A stretch of 32,186 nt of DNA, from the NCBI RefSeq assembly GCF_019247615.1, contig NZ_JAFBAT010000080.1, positions 1 through 32,186 on the forward strand, in the 5' to 3' direction. The position numbers and the translations under genes are program-made. This stretch comes from Mycobacterium sp. Lineage in GTDB: Bacteria; Actinomycetota; Actinomycetes; Mycobacteriales; Mycobacteriaceae. The notes beneath the pieces were generated by a model. That model saw only the letters and a program-made list of their open reading frames with translations. It was not told where the DNA came from and searched no databases. Positions 15,621-26,947 of the stretch are shown here, in pieces. Numbering within the stretch: the stretch's first letter is position 1; each line of letters opens with the position of its first letter.

Positions 15621-16414
15621 TTGCGGGCAGCCCGGTTGTATCCGGCGTCCACGCGTTCCCGCATCGCTTCGGAGGCGAAGTCGCGCACCCTCGCCGGCAG
15701 AAACCGGGTGAGCGGCAGCGGCCACGTCGGGTAGAGGTAGGTGGTGACGGTCCCGCCGCGCGGGCAGGTGGTCACGTCCAACACCGGCGTCGACCGGTCG
15801 GGCAGGTGCGAGTGCGGGCGTTTGGCCGATGGTGGTAGTCCGCAGTGCATGGTGAGGAACCCGGCGACCGCGTTGATCTTGGCGATGGCGGCCCGACGGT
15901 TTTCGGGCCAGTCGGCGGCCCCGTCATACTCGCGCTCGATCACGGTCACGTCGTATTGCGTGTTGGCCGGCTCGATCATCGTGTAGCGGAGCACGGGGAT
16001 GGTCTGCCCGGGGGCGAAGAAAGTTCTGAGCATTCCGCCGGGCCTAATCGGGTCGCTGACCAAGACGGCGCGCAAATCAGAGGCCGCCGGAGCCTCGGGA
16101 TCGTCCTCGAGGTTGCGCAGTTCCTGCTCGATAACCAGGCAGCCCTGGCTGAATCCGACGACCATCATGTCGCCCGTCGTGCTCTTGATGGCTTCGTCGA
16201 GCATCGCCACGCCCTGAGCGATCGACGCGCCCAGGGTGGGCGACGACGGACCCGTCAACGGCCAGAACTTGGCCGGGTAGTTGAGCCGCCGACACGTGTA
16301 GTCCGGCCCGGCGAACGCGCCGCCGAACACCGACGTCATGATCTTCTGCTGCTGATCGGTCGTCAGCGGCCTTCCCGGGCGGGTGCCCGGGACGAAGATA
16401 ATCGTCGTCGTCAC
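15608..16414 (-). CDS. PE-PPE-domain serine alpha/beta hydrolase without PE/PPE head
   Basis: A 268-residue protein matching the PE-PPE (cutinase-like) hydrolase fold. It starts directly with the first strand TTTIIFVPGTRPGRPL, has the nucleophile elbow VVGFSQG with S89, and later the family segments PIRPGGMLRTFF and DVTVIEREYDGAADWP. Related enzymes in mycobacteria act on acyl esters, including outer-lipid building blocks. It lacks a PE or PPE N-terminus and any visible signal peptide. GTG 16412-16414 follows AGGAG with four bases between; upstream in-frame starts add a proline-rich extension. I do not recall this gene between fpg and Rv2923c in M. tuberculosis, so it may be lineage-specific. 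It is divergent from the OsmC gene. Confidence 0.75.
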   Translation of the reverse strand: MTTTIIFVPGTRPGRPLTTDQQQKIMTSVFGGAFAGPDYTCRRLNYPAKFWPLTGPSSPTLGASIAQGVAMLDEAIKSTTGDMMVVGFSQGCLVIEQELRNLEDDPEAPAASDLRAVLVSDPIRPGGMLRTFFAPGQTIPVLRYTMIEPANTQYDVTVIEREYDGAADWPENRRAAIAKINAVAGFLTMHCGLPPSAKRPHSHLPDRSTPVLDVTTCPRGGTVTTYLYPTWPLPLTRFLPARVRDFASEAMRERVDAGYNRAARKFTP

Positions 16415-16550
16415 GACGCTCCTGACCGCCGGGGGACCTTTCGACAGGAATGATAGGTGCCGGCCGGCCCGCGCAAGTGTGTGTCCAGGGCTGGGCGTGT
16501 GCACCAGGGGCGACGACACGCCGAGCGCCTGCACCCAGGATGCGCACGGG

Positions 16551-16556
16551 TAGAAA
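16551..16556 (+). promoter_or_regulatory. Possible -10 for a leaderless OsmC transcript
   Basis: TAGAAA lies 7 nt before the ATG at 16564. It is close to TANNNT, and there is no ribosome-binding site in between. Confidence 0.4.
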
Positions 16557-16563
16557 TGGACCC

Positions 16564-16998
16564 ATGACGGAACTGTGGGTGGAACGCACCGGCCCGCGTC
16601 GGTATACCGGGCACAGCTCGCGCGGCGCGCAGGTACTCGTGGGCTCCGAGAACGTCGATGGCGTGTTCACACCCGGTGAGCTGCTCAAGATCGCACTCGC
16701 GGCCTGCAGCGGCATGTCCACCGACGAGCCGCTCGCGCGCCGCCTCGGCGACGACTACCCGGCGGTGATCAAGGTCTCCGGCCCCGCCGACCGTGAACAG
16801 GAGCGCTACCCGCTGCTCGAGGAGACCATGGAGCTGGACCTGTCCGGATTGTCCGACGAGGACAGGGAGCGCCTGCTGGTGGTGGTCAACCGGGCCGTCG
16901 ACCTGGTCTGCACCGTCGGGCGCACCCTGAAGTCCGGTACCACCGTCAACTTCGGCGTCGCCGGTGCCGAATCCTGCAAATCCGATGTCGGACACTGA
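16564..16998 (+). CDS. OsmC/Ohr family peroxidase-like protein (Rv2923c-like)
   Basis: A 144-residue cytoplasmic protein of the OsmC family, whose members reduce organic hydroperoxides with two reactive cysteines. C48 lies in the helix start [13 protein letters not shown] and C116 in [10 protein letters not shown], the positions expected for the peroxidatic and resolving cysteines. The start ATG 16564 gives [19 protein letters not shown], the normal beginning. The last 14 bases overlap the acyP start region, so the two genes are probably cotranscribed. The physiological substrate is inferred from the family only. Confidence 0.88.
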   Translation: MTELWVERTGPRRYTGHSSRGAQVLVGSENVDGVFTPGELLKIALAACSGMSTDEPLARRLGDDYPAVIKVSGPADREQERYPLLEETMELDLSGLSDEDRERLLVVVNRAVDLVCTVGRTLKSGTTVNFGVAGAESCKSDVGH

Positions 16999-17278
16999 CA
17001 TTCGGCTCACCGCGTGGGTCCATGGTCGGGTCCAGGGGGTCGGTTTCCGTTGGTGGACCCGAAGCCGGGCGCTGGAGCTCGGACTGACCGGGTACGCGGC
17101 CAACCTGCCCGATGGCCGCGTGCTGGTGGTCGCCCAGGGTCCCCGCGAGGCGGGTGAGAGATTGCTGCAGTTGCTGCAAGGCGAAGCGTCGTGGCCGTCC
17201 CGGCCCGGCCACGTCGACAAGGTCGCCGCGGAGTGGTCGGAACCGCAAGAGCGGTTCGCCGGTTTCGTCGAGCGGTAG
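16985..17278 (+). CDS. acyP: Acylphosphatase
   Basis: A 97-residue acylphosphatase that hydrolyses acyl phosphates such as acetyl phosphate. The catalytic arginine R22 sits in [11 protein letters not shown] and the catalytic asparagine N40 in GYAANLPDG. Length is normal. The ATG at 16985 lies inside the 3' end of the OsmC gene. In many actinobacteria acyP stands immediately upstream of smc, as here, where 163 bp separate the two. Confidence 0.95.
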   Translation: MSDTDIRLTAWVHGRVQGVGFRWWTRSRALELGLTGYAANLPDGRVLVVAQGPREAGERLLQLLQGEASWPSRPGHVDKVAAEWSEPQERFAGFVER

Positions 17279-17427
17279 CGCCGGCACTATCGCATTTCAG
17301 AAGCTCGCATCGCTTCCCGCCAGTGACATATGTGGCCACTGTGGCCCTTGCGGCCTATGTTCCCGTGGGCACACTTTCGCGTACCGGCGACACCCCTTCG
17401 TGAGCATGGCCGGGGCGGTTTCAGCGG

Positions 17428-17433
17428 TAATCT
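17428..17433 (+). promoter_or_regulatory. -10 hexamer for a leaderless smc transcript
   Basis: TAATCT lies 8 nt before GTG 17442 and matches TANNNT well. There is no Shine-Dalgarno sequence before that GTG, which supports leaderless initiation and the chosen start. Confidence 0.5.
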
Positions 17434-17441
17434 GGCACGCC

Positions 17442-20400
17442 GTGTACCTCAAGAGTCTGACGCTCAAGGGCTTCAAGTCCTTCGCAGCGCCCACGACTCT
17501 GCGTTTCGAGCCGGGCATCACCGCCGTCGTCGGGCCCAACGGCTCCGGCAAGTCCAACGTCGTCGACGCCCTGGCATGGGTGATGGGGGAGCAGGGAGCC
17601 AAGACCCTGCGCGGCGGGAAGATGGAGGACGTCATCTTCGCCGGCACATCGTCGCGGGCCCCGCTGGGGCGCGCCGAGGTCACCGTCACCATCGACAACT
17701 CCGACGACGCGCTACCGATCGAGTACTCCGAGGTGTCGATCACGCGGCGGATGTTCCGCGACGGTGCCAGCGAATACGAAATCAACGGCGCCAGTTGCCG
17801 TTTGATGGACGTCCAGGAGCTGCTGAGCGACTCCGGCATCGGCCGTGAGATGCATGTCATCGTCGGGCAGGGGAAGCTGGAAGAGATTCTGCAGTCCCGG
17901 CCCGAGGACCGCCGCGCATTCATCGAGGAAGCAGCGGGCGTGCTCAAGCACCGCAAGCGCAAGGAAAAGGCGCTACGCAAACTCGACGCGATGTCGGCCA
18001 ATCTCGCCCGCCTCACCGATCTGACCACCGAATTGCGCCGCCAGCTGAAACCGCTGGGCCGCCAGGCCGAGGTGGCCCGTCGCGCCCAGACCATCCAGGC
18101 CGATCTGCGCGACGCCCGGTTGCGGCTGGCCGCCGACGACCTGGTGAGCCGCCAGGGGGAGCGGGACGCCATCTTCGAGGCCGAGGCCGCCATGCGGCGC
18201 GAGCATGACGAGGCCGCCGCCCGCCTGGCGCTGGCATCGGAGGAGCTGACAGCCCATGAGACGGCCCTGGCCGAGCTGTCGGACCGGGCCGAAACCGTCC
18301 AGCACACCTGGTTCGGGCTGTCCGCGCTGGCGGAACGCGTGGCCGCCACGGTGCGCATCGCCACCGAACGCGCTCAACACCTCGACGCGGCCCCAGTGCG
18401 GACGGGCGATACCGATCCGGACGCGCTGGAAGCCGAGGCCCGCCAGGTGGCGGCGGCCGAGCAGCAACTGCTGGCTGAGCTGGCCGCGGCGCGCACCCGG
18501 CTGGACGACGCCCGCGCCGAGCTGGCCGAGCGCGAGCGCGCGGCCGCCGAGGCCGATCGCGCTCATCTCGCGGCGGTACGTGCGGAGGCAGACCGGCGAG
18601 AGGGCCTGGCGCGGCTGGCCGGTCAGGTCGAGACGATGCGCGCTCGCGTCGAATCCATCGACGACAGCGCAGCGCGCCTGGCCGAGCGCATCGAAGAAGC
18701 CGCCACTCGCGCGCAGCAGACCCGGGCGGAATTCGAAACGGTACAGGCACGCGTCGGCCAACTGGATCAGGGCGAGGTCGGGCTCGACGAGCACCATGAG
18801 CGGACCGTCGCCGCGTTGCGGGTGGCCGACGCGCGGGTGGCCGAACTTCAGGCTGCCGAGCGGGGCGCCGAGCGGGAAGTGGCTTCGCTGCGAGCGCGCA
18901 TCGATGCCCTGTCTGTGGGGTTGGAGCGCAAGGACGGCGCGGCCTGGCTTGCGCAAAACCACTCCGGCCCAGGGCTTTTCGGCCCGATCGCCAAGCTGGT
19001 CAAGGTCCGGCCCGGCTACGAGGCGGCGCTGGCCGCGGTGCTCGGGTCGGCCGCCGACGCGCTGGCCGCGGAGAACTTCGGCGCGGCGCGTGCCGCGGTT
19101 GCAGCCCTCAAGGAGGCAGACGGGGGCCGCGCGGCGCTTGTCTTGGGCGACTGGCCCGCCGCCTATCCGGCGCCGTCGGCCGCGCTGCCCGAGGGGCCGA
19201 CGTGGGCGCTCGACCTGGTCGAGGCACCCCCACGACTGCGGGGTGCGATGATCGCGATGCTCACCAACGTGGCGGTGGTCGACGACATCGGCCGGGCGCT
19301 GGATCTGGTGGCGGCACACCCGGCGTTGCGCGCCGTCACGCTCGACGGCGACATGGTGGGCGCCGGCTGGATCAGCGGGGGTTCCGACCGCAAGCTCTCG
19401 ACGCTGGAGCTCACGTCGGAAATCGACAAGGCGGCCGGCGAGTTGGCCGCCGCGGAGGCCCGGGTGGCCCAGCTGACCGCGGCGCTGTCCGGCGCCCTCA
19501 CTGAGCAGGCGGCCCGTCAGGATGCCGCCGAGCAGGCGCTGGCCGCGCTCAACGAATCCGACACCGCGATCTCGGCGATGTACGAGCAGCTGGGCCGGCT
19601 CGGGCAGGAGGCCCGCGCGGCCGAAGAGGAATGGAACCGGTTGCTGCGCCAGCGCGACGAGTTGGAAGCGGGTCGCGCCCAGACGGTGCAGGAGGTCGCG
19701 GAACTAGAGGCCAGGCTGCGCAATGCGCACGAACCCGCGCCGGTGCGCGCGACGGAACCCACCCACGCGGAGGTCCGTCAGCAGATCGGGGCGGCCGCCG
19801 ACAACGCCCGCGCCGTCGAGGTGGAGGCCCGGCTGGTGGTGCGGACCGCGGAGGAGCGGGCCAACGCGGTGCGCGGGCGCGCCGACTCCCTAAGGCGGGC
19901 TGCCGCCGCCGAACGGGAGGCCCGGTTCCGCGCCGAGCAGGCGCACGCAGCCCGGCTGCGCGCGGCCGCCGTGGCCGCGGCGGTCGCCGATGCCGGGCAG
20001 CTGTTGGCGGAACGGCTGAATCGGGTCGTCGATGCGGCGTCGCGGATCCGCGAGTCGCTGGTGGGCGAACGCCGGGAGCGCTCGGTGGCCATGGCGGCGG
20101 TCCGCGACGAGGTTCACCAACTGGGTGCCCGGGTGGCGACTCTTACCGATTCGCTGCATCGCGACGAGGTGGCCAACGCCCAGGCGGCGATGCGCATCGA
20201 GCAGCTTCAGCACATGGTGCTCGAGCAGTTCGGGATGGCGCCGGCGGACCTCATCGCCGAGTACGGGCCGGAGGTTCCGCTGCCACCGACGGACCTCGAG
20301 ATGGCCGAATTCGAACAGGCCCGCGAGCGCGGCGAGCAGGTGGTCGCGCCCGCCCCGATGCCGTACGACCGCGCCACCCAGGAGCGCCGGGCCAAACGAG

Positions 20401-21050
20401 CCGAGCGCGAGCTCGCCGAGCTGGGCAGGGTCAATCCGTTGGCGTTGGAGGAGTTCGCCGCGCTCGAGGAGCGCTACAACTTTCTTTCGACGCAGCTCGA
20501 GGATGTCAAGGCCGCCCGCAAGGATCTGCTGGGTGTCGTCGCCGACGTCGATGCCCGCATCCTGCAGGTGTTCAGCGACGCCTTTGCCGACGTGGAGCGG
20601 GAGTTCCGGGAGGTGTTCGCCGCGCTGTTTCCCGGCGGCGAGGGCCGGCTGCGGCTGACGGATCCGGATGACATGGTCGCGACCGGCATCGAGGTGGAGG
20701 CTCGCCCGCCCGGCAAAAAGATCACCCGGCTCTCCCTGCTGTCCGGCGGGGAGAAGGCACTGACCGCGGTGGCGATGCTGGTCGCGATCTTCCGCGCGCG
20801 CCCGTCGCCGTTCTACATCATGGACGAGGTGGAGGCCGCGCTCGACGACACCAACCTGAGCCGCCTGATCGGCCTGTTCGAACAGCTGCGGGCGCAGTCG
20901 CAGATCATCATCATCACCCACCAGAAGCCCACGATGGAGGTCGCCGACGCGCTGTACGGGGTGACGATGCAGGGCGACGGCATCACCGCGGTCATCTCGC
21001 AGCGGATGCGCGGCCAGCAGGTGGAGCAGCTGGTGGGCAGCGCCCCCTAG
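17442..21050 (+). CDS. smc: Chromosome partition protein SMC
   Basis: A 1202-residue condensin ATPase that organises and segregates the chromosome. It begins [15 protein letters not shown] with Walker A GPNGSGKS at 31-38, then a long coiled coil, a hinge domain at about 505-660 ([25 protein letters not shown]), a second coiled coil, and the C-terminal head with signature [13 protein letters not shown] and Walker [14 protein letters not shown]. The length fits the mycobacterial protein. GTG 17442 gives the conserved N-terminus; an in-frame ATG at 17406 would add twelve residues that I do not regard as part of the family. The scpA and scpB partners are not in the window. Confidence 0.97.
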   Translation: MYLKSLTLKGFKSFAAPTTLRFEPGITAVVGPNGSGKSNVVDALAWVMGEQGAKTLRGGKMEDVIFAGTSSRAPLGRAEVTVTIDNSDDALPIEYSEVSITRRMFRDGASEYEINGASCRLMDVQELLSDSGIGREMHVIVGQGKLEEILQSRPEDRRAFIEEAAGVLKHRKRKEKALRKLDAMSANLARLTDLTTELRRQLKPLGRQAEVARRAQTIQADLRDARLRLAADDLVSRQGERDAIFEAEAAMRREHDEAAARLALASEELTAHETALAELSDRAETVQHTWFGLSALAERVAATVRIATERAQHLDAAPVRTGDTDPDALEAEARQVAAAEQQLLAELAAARTRLDDARAELAERERAAAEADRAHLAAVRAEADRREGLARLAGQVETMRARVESIDDSAARLAERIEEAATRAQQTRAEFETVQARVGQLDQGEVGLDEHHERTVAALRVADARVAELQAAERGAEREVASLRARIDALSVGLERKDGAAWLAQNHSGPGLFGPIAKLVKVRPGYEAALAAVLGSAADALAAENFGAARAAVAALKEADGGRAALVLGDWPAAYPAPSAALPEGPTWALDLVEAPPRLRGAMIAMLTNVAVVDDIGRALDLVAAHPALRAVTLDGDMVGAGWISGGSDRKLSTLELTSEIDKAAGELAAAEARVAQLTAALSGALTEQAARQDAAEQALAALNESDTAISAMYEQLGRLGQEARAAEEEWNRLLRQRDELEAGRAQTVQEVAELEARLRNAHEPAPVRATEPTHAEVRQQIGAAADNARAVEVEARLVVRTAEERANAVRGRADSLRRAAAAEREARFRAEQAHAARLRAAAVAAAVADAGQLLAERLNRVVDAASRIRESLVGERRERSVAMAAVRDEVHQLGARVATLTDSLHRDEVANAQAAMRIEQLQHMVLEQFGMAPADLIAEYGPEVPLPPTDLEMAEFEQARERGEQVVAPAPMPYDRATQERRAKRAERELAELGRVNPLALEEFAALEERYNFLSTQLEDVKAARKDLLGVVADVDARILQVFSDAFADVEREFREVFAALFPGGEGRLRLTDPDDMVATGIEVEARPPGKKITRLSLLSGGEKALTAVAMLVAIFRARPSPFYIMDEVEAALDDTNLSRLIGLFEQLRAQSQIIIITHQKPTMEVADALYGVTMQGDGITAVISQRMRGQQVEQLVGSAP

Positions 21051-21092
21051 GGCCCCTCCCGGCGGTGCCGAACCGCTTGAAACAATGTCCGC

Positions 21093-22385
21093 GTGTCACA
21101 AAGCCTGTGGATCGCCGTCGCGGTCGTAGCCGCCCTGATCCTCATCGCCGCGCTGGTCTGGGGCCTGCTGCGTTACCGCCGGCGACGGATCAGGCTGTCC
21201 AGCCGACCCGAACCCGGCGCACTCGATCGCTCCGGTGGTTACACCGCATCGGCCGGCATAACCTTCAGCCGGACGGCGACGGTCGAGGACCGGATCGACA
21301 CCAGCGGGTTGCCCGCGGTGGGCGACGACGCGACCGTTCCCCGGGACGCGCCGCGGCGCACCATCTCCGAGGTCCAACTCCCGGAACCCGAGGCCCCGGC
21401 GGCGGCCCCGCCGGAACCGGCGGTCGAGGCGGAACAGGGGGAAGCTCCGGCGATCGAGGCCATCGCCCCGCCGGAAGGGCGGTTGGAACGACTCCGCGGC
21501 CGGCTGGCCAGGTCACAGACCGCGCTCGGGCGCAGCGTGCTGGGTTTGATCGGCGGCGGCGACCTCGACGAAGAATCCTGGCAGGACGTCGAGGACACCC
21601 TGCTGGTCGCCGACCTGGGGCCGGTGGTGACTGAGTCGGTGGTTTCGCAGCTGCGTAGCAAACTGGCCAGCGGCAACGTGCGCACCGAGGCCGACGCGAA
21701 GGCAGTGCTGCGCGACGTCCTGATCAACGAGCTGCATCCGGACATGGAGCGCTCGATCCGCGCCCTGCCTCACCCCGACCACCCGTCGGTCCTGCTGGTC
21801 GTCGGCGTCAACGGCACGGGAAAGACCACCACCGTCGGAAAGCTGGCGCGCGTGCTGGTGGCCGACGGGCGGCGCGTGGTGCTGGGCGCGGCCGACACCT
21901 TCCGGGCCGCGGCCGCCGATCAACTGCAGACGTGGGCGGCCCGGGTGGGCGCTGACGTGGTGCGCGGGGTCGAAGGCGCCGACCCGGCATCGGTGGCATT
22001 CGACGCCGTCGACAAGGGCGTCGCCGCCGGGGCCGACGTCGTCGTCATCGACACCGCCGGTCGGCTGCACACCAAGGTCGGGCTGATGGACGAGCTCGAG
22101 AAGGTCAAACGCGTGGTAACCCGGCGAGCGGCGGTCGACGAGGTATTGCTGGTGCTCGACGCCACCATCGGGCAGAACGGCCTGGCGCAGGCCCGGGTGT
22201 TCGCCGAGGTCGTCGACATCACGGGTGCGGTGCTGACCAAGCTGGACGGAACCGCCAAGGGCGGCATCGTCTTCCGCGTCCAACAAGAGCTCGGGGTGCC
22301 GGTCAAGCTGGTGGGACTCGGCGAAGGCCCCGACGATCTGGCCCCATTCGAGCCCGCCGCATTCGTGGACGCCCTGCTCGGCTGA
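21093..22385 (+). CDS. ftsY: Signal recognition particle receptor FtsY
   Basis: A 430-residue SRP receptor GTPase that docks ribosome-SRP complexes at the membrane. An N-terminal membrane helix (about 5-27) is followed by a basic patch, a proline/glutamate-rich acidic linker (A domain, about 90-130) and the NG domain. The G1 motif GVNGTGKTT lies at 238-246, DTFRAAAADQL (G2), DTAGR (G3), TKLDG (G4) follow. It begins 42 bp after smc at GTG 21093. The membrane anchor is usual in actinobacterial FtsY, unlike the E. coli form. Its partner ffh is further along the same window. Confidence 0.97.
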   Translation: MSQSLWIAVAVVAALILIAALVWGLLRYRRRRIRLSSRPEPGALDRSGGYTASAGITFSRTATVEDRIDTSGLPAVGDDATVPRDAPRRTISEVQLPEPEAPAAAPPEPAVEAEQGEAPAIEAIAPPEGRLERLRGRLARSQTALGRSVLGLIGGGDLDEESWQDVEDTLLVADLGPVVTESVVSQLRSKLASGNVRTEADAKAVLRDVLINELHPDMERSIRALPHPDHPSVLLVVGVNGTGKTTTVGKLARVLVADGRRVVLGAADTFRAAAADQLQTWAARVGADVVRGVEGADPASVAFDAVDKGVAAGADVVVIDTAGRLHTKVGLMDELEKVKRVVTRRAAVDEVLLVLDATIGQNGLAQARVFAEVVDITGAVLTKLDGTAKGGIVFRVQQELGVPVKLVGLGEGPDDLAPFEPAAFVDALLG

Positions 22386-22408
22386 ACCCTTACGCCGCGG
22401 CGGCGACG

Positions 22409-22446
22409 TTAATGCCGCCGAAACACTCCGGCCCCAATGCCGAAAC
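22409..22446 (+). promoter_or_regulatory. Candidate GlnR box upstream of amt-glnB-glnD
   Basis: Two GAAAC sites (22420-22424 and 22442-22446) lie exactly 22 bp apart. Eleven bases before each stands an a-site: TTAAT (22409-22413, moderate match to GTNAC) and GCCCC (22431-22435, weak). That reproduces the a-N6-b-N6-a-N6-b layout of actinobacterial GlnR boxes, 80 bp before the amt start. GlnR is known to switch on this operon in mycobacteria when nitrogen is short. The spacing is more convincing than the second a-site. Confidence 0.6.
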
Positions 22447-22526
22447 AACCGTTGCGCATGGTTCTGGATCAGGTCGCCAGGCACAGGTCTGACGGCCAGT
22501 TGTGGGTCGACCGGAGGAGATAGCGA

Positions 22527-24292
<1,766 letters not shown>

Positions 24293-24337
24293 CGCTAGCG
24301 CCGAATTGCTGATCCAACCCGGGCGGGCGCCGACGGC

Positions 24338-26785
24338 ATGAAGCCGAACGGGCCCGACCCGTCCGGGGAATTGAAGCCAAGCGGGGCAGGAAGCGCCTGC
24401 GGGGCAAGCGATCTGGTTGCCTCGCGGCGCCAACTGCTGTCTGCGGGTCGTGGGCTGAGCGCGGCCGAGTTGCGGCACGCGTGGCAGGATCTCCACGAGA
24501 CCTGGCTGACCGCCAAGGCGGCGGAGATCGGGATCACCGAGAGCGGCGGCTTCGCCATCATCGGGATCGGCGGACTCGGTCGCCACGAGCTGCTGCCGTA
24601 TTCGGACCTGGACCTGATGTTGTTGCACGACAACAAGTCCGGTGATGTTTTGCAACAGGTGGCCGACAAGCTGTGGTATCCGTTGTGGGACGCCAACATT
24701 CGGCTCGACCACAGCGTGCGAACCGTGTCCGGCGCGCTCGAGGTAGCCAATACCGACGTGATCGCGGCGCTGGGAATGCTGGACGCCCGGCACATCGCCG
24801 GCGATACGCAGCTGTCGGGTGAATTGATCGCCGGCGCAAGAAGGCAGTGGCGCAGCGCGATTCGTTCCCGGATGGACGAGCTCGTCGACATCACACAGAC
24901 TCGTTGGCAGCGCTGCGGCCGAATATCCCAACGGGCCGAGCCCGATCTGAAATCGGGTCGCGGCGGACTTCGTGATGTGCAATTGCTCGACGCGCTAGGG
25001 GTCGCCCAGCTCATCGACCGGCACGGCATGGCCCGCCCGGAAACCCCGGGCGGTTCATTGGATGACGCTTACCTCACGCTGCTCGACGTACGCACCGAAT
25101 TGCACCGCGTTTCCGGGCGCGGACGCGATCTGCTGCTGGCCCAATACGCCGACGAGATCAGCGCGGCCTTACATTTCGGCGACCGATTCGATTTGGCACG
25201 GAAGCTGTCCGGCGCCGCCCGCACCATCGCTTATCACGCCGAAACAGGGCTGCGCACCGCCCAGAACGCGTTGCCGCGACGCGGTGTGTCGGCCTTGATG
25301 CGGCGGCCGAAGCGCCGGCCGCTGGACGAGGGTGTCATCGAGTACGCGGGTGAAATCGTGCTGGCCCGTGATGCGGCCCCCGACCGCGATGTCGGACTGG
25401 TGCTTCGAGTGGCCGCCGCCTCGGCCGACACCGGATTGCCGATCGGCGCAGCCACGCTGAGTCGCCTGGCGGCCAGCGCTCCCGAAATGCCGACTCCCTG
25501 GCCCGGCGAGGCGTTGGACGACTTCCTCGTCGTACTCTCCGCCGGTCCGACCGCGGTGGCGACGATCGAAGCGCTCGACCGGACCGGGCTGTGGGGGCGG
25601 TTGTTGCCGGAATGGGAAGCGATCCGCGACCTTCCGCCCCGCGACGTCGCGCACAAGTGGACGGTGGACCGTCATCTGGTCGAGACGGCCGTCAACGCCG
25701 CACCGCTGGCCACCCGGGTGGCGCGGCCGGATCTGCTTGCGCTCGGCGCGCTGCTGCACGACATCGGCAAGGGCAAAGGCGCCGATCACAGCGTGCTGGG
25801 GGCCGAGATGGCCCTCGAGATCGGCTCCAGGCTGGGGGTCGCGCCCGCGGACGCCGCGGTCTTGTCGAAGGTCGTTCGCCACCATCTGCTGCTGCCCATC
25901 GTCGCCACCCGGAGCGACCTCAAGGACCCCAAGACCATCGAGTACGTCTCGGAGGCCCTCGGCGGAGACCCGCTGCTGCTGGAGGTTTTGCATGCGCTTG
26001 CCGAGGCCGATTCGAAGGCGACCGGACCGGGGGTCTGGAGCGAATGGAAGGCGTCCCTGATCGAGGACCTGGTGCGTCGGTGCCGGATGGTGATGAACGG
26101 AGAACCGCTGCCGCCGCGCGCGCAACCGGCTGCGCCGCAACATCTTTCGCTGGCCGCTGACCACGGGGTGCATGTAGAGATCACTCCCGGCGAGAGTGAG
26201 CGCGTCGTCGTGGTGATGATCGCGCCGTCGCAGCGGGGCTTGGTGTCAAAAGCCGCCGCGGTGCTCGCGCTGAACTCGCTGCGCATCCACTCGGCGTCGG
26301 CCAACACTCACGAGGCTGTCGCGATCATCGAGTTCGTGGTGTCGCCCCTGTTCGGTTCGCCGCCGGAAGCGGGCCTGTTGCGCCAGCTGTTCAGCAATGC
26401 GCTCAACGGCGACGTCGACGTTCTCGGCGCCTTGGAGAAGCGCGACACTGACGCGGCCGGCGCGTCGACCGCGCGGGCCGGCGAGGTACAGGTCAGGGTG
26501 CCGGTCACGCGGTCGACCGCCCCGCCCCGCATCCTGTGGCTGGACACCAGCGTGCCCGGCCAACTGCTGATCGAAGTCCGGGCCATGGATCGGTTGGGGT
26601 TGTTGGCCCTGCTGGCGCGGGCGCTGGAGCGTGCGGGCGCGGACATCGCGTGGGCGAAGGTGAACACGTTCGGGTCGACCGCGGCCGACGTGTTCTGTGT
26701 GGAGGCGCCGCAAGGTAAACAGGCGGCGGTGGAGCAGGAGCTGCTGGCCGTGTTGGGCGGCCCCGGCGAGGTCGCCGTCGGCTAG
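24338..26785 (+). CDS. glnD: PII nucleotidyltransferase/removing enzyme GlnD
   Basis: An 815-residue bifunctional enzyme that adds and removes the nucleotide on PII. The nucleotidyltransferase core has G78-G79 and the acidic pair D90/D92 in [18 protein letters not shown]. The HD hydrolase domain has H474-D475 in [14 protein letters not shown], and two ACT domains (about 620-700 and 735-810) at the end should bind glutamine. In mycobacteria and streptomycetes the enzyme adenylylates PII. The N-terminus (1-30) is glycine/proline-rich and poorly conserved, so the ATG at 24338 is the likely but not certain start. Its stop lies within an 18-bp tandem repeat. Confidence 0.96.
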   Translation: MKPNGPDPSGELKPSGAGSACGASDLVASRRQLLSAGRGLSAAELRHAWQDLHETWLTAKAAEIGITESGGFAIIGIGGLGRHELLPYSDLDLMLLHDNKSGDVLQQVADKLWYPLWDANIRLDHSVRTVSGALEVANTDVIAALGMLDARHIAGDTQLSGELIAGARRQWRSAIRSRMDELVDITQTRWQRCGRISQRAEPDLKSGRGGLRDVQLLDALGVAQLIDRHGMARPETPGGSLDDAYLTLLDVRTELHRVSGRGRDLLLAQYADEISAALHFGDRFDLARKLSGAARTIAYHAETGLRTAQNALPRRGVSALMRRPKRRPLDEGVIEYAGEIVLARDAAPDRDVGLVLRVAAASADTGLPIGAATLSRLAASAPEMPTPWPGEALDDFLVVLSAGPTAVATIEALDRTGLWGRLLPEWEAIRDLPPRDVAHKWTVDRHLVETAVNAAPLATRVARPDLLALGALLHDIGKGKGADHSVLGAEMALEIGSRLGVAPADAAVLSKVVRHHLLLPIVATRSDLKDPKTIEYVSEALGGDPLLLEVLHALAEADSKATGPGVWSEWKASLIEDLVRRCRMVMNGEPLPPRAQPAAPQHLSLAADHGVHVEITPGESERVVVVMIAPSQRGLVSKAAAVLALNSLRIHSASANTHEAVAIIEFVVSPLFGSPPEAGLLRQLFSNALNGDVDVLGALEKRDTDAAGASTARAGEVQVRVPVTRSTAPPRILWLDTSVPGQLLIEVRAMDRLGLLALLARALERAGADIAWAKVNTFGSTAADVFCVEAPQGKQAAVEQELLAVLGGPGEVAVG

Positions 26786-26829
26786 TGGCGATCATCGGGC
26801 TAGTGGCGATCATCGGGCTAGTGGCGATC
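26782..26829 (+). repeat. 18-bp tandem repeat across the glnD stop
   Basis: CTAGTGGCGATCATCGGG occurs at 26782-26799 and again at 26800-26817, followed by a third, partial copy to 26829. The glnD stop codon TAG (26783-26785) is part of the first unit. The units resemble the ends of the 45-bp element with the middle deleted. Confidence 0.85.
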
Positions 26830-26865
26830 GCAAGCGCGGCGTAGCCGCGCGCGGCGGGTCGCCAC
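26821..26865 (-). repeat. 45-bp nested-hairpin element, copy 2
   Basis: Outer arms GTGGCGA (26821-26827) and TCGCCAC (26859-26865) pair perfectly, and CGCGGC/GCCGCG around GTA forms the inner hairpin. It lies in the opposite orientation to the mutM copy. It is part of a 55-bp unit that is repeated exactly next to it. Confidence 0.85.
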
Positions 26866-26875
26866 CATCGGGCGC

Positions 26876-26920
26876 GCGGCGATCGCAAGCGCGGCGTAGC
26901 CGCGCGCGGCGGGTCGCCAC
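26876..26920 (-). repeat. 45-bp nested-hairpin element, copy 3
   Basis: Second unit of a 55-bp exact tandem duplication (26823-26877 equals 26878-26932). The inner hairpin is identical to copy 2; the left outer arm reads GCGGCGA instead of GTGGCGA, so one outer pair is lost. A degenerate third piece follows to about 26945. Confidence 0.85.
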
Positions 26921-26947
26921 CATCGGGCGCGCGGCGGGCCGCCACGG

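Noticed and set aside
17406..17441. ATG 17406 as the smc start
   Set aside because: It lacks a ribosome site, adds residues outside the SMC family N-terminus and lies before the -10 that fits GTG 17442.
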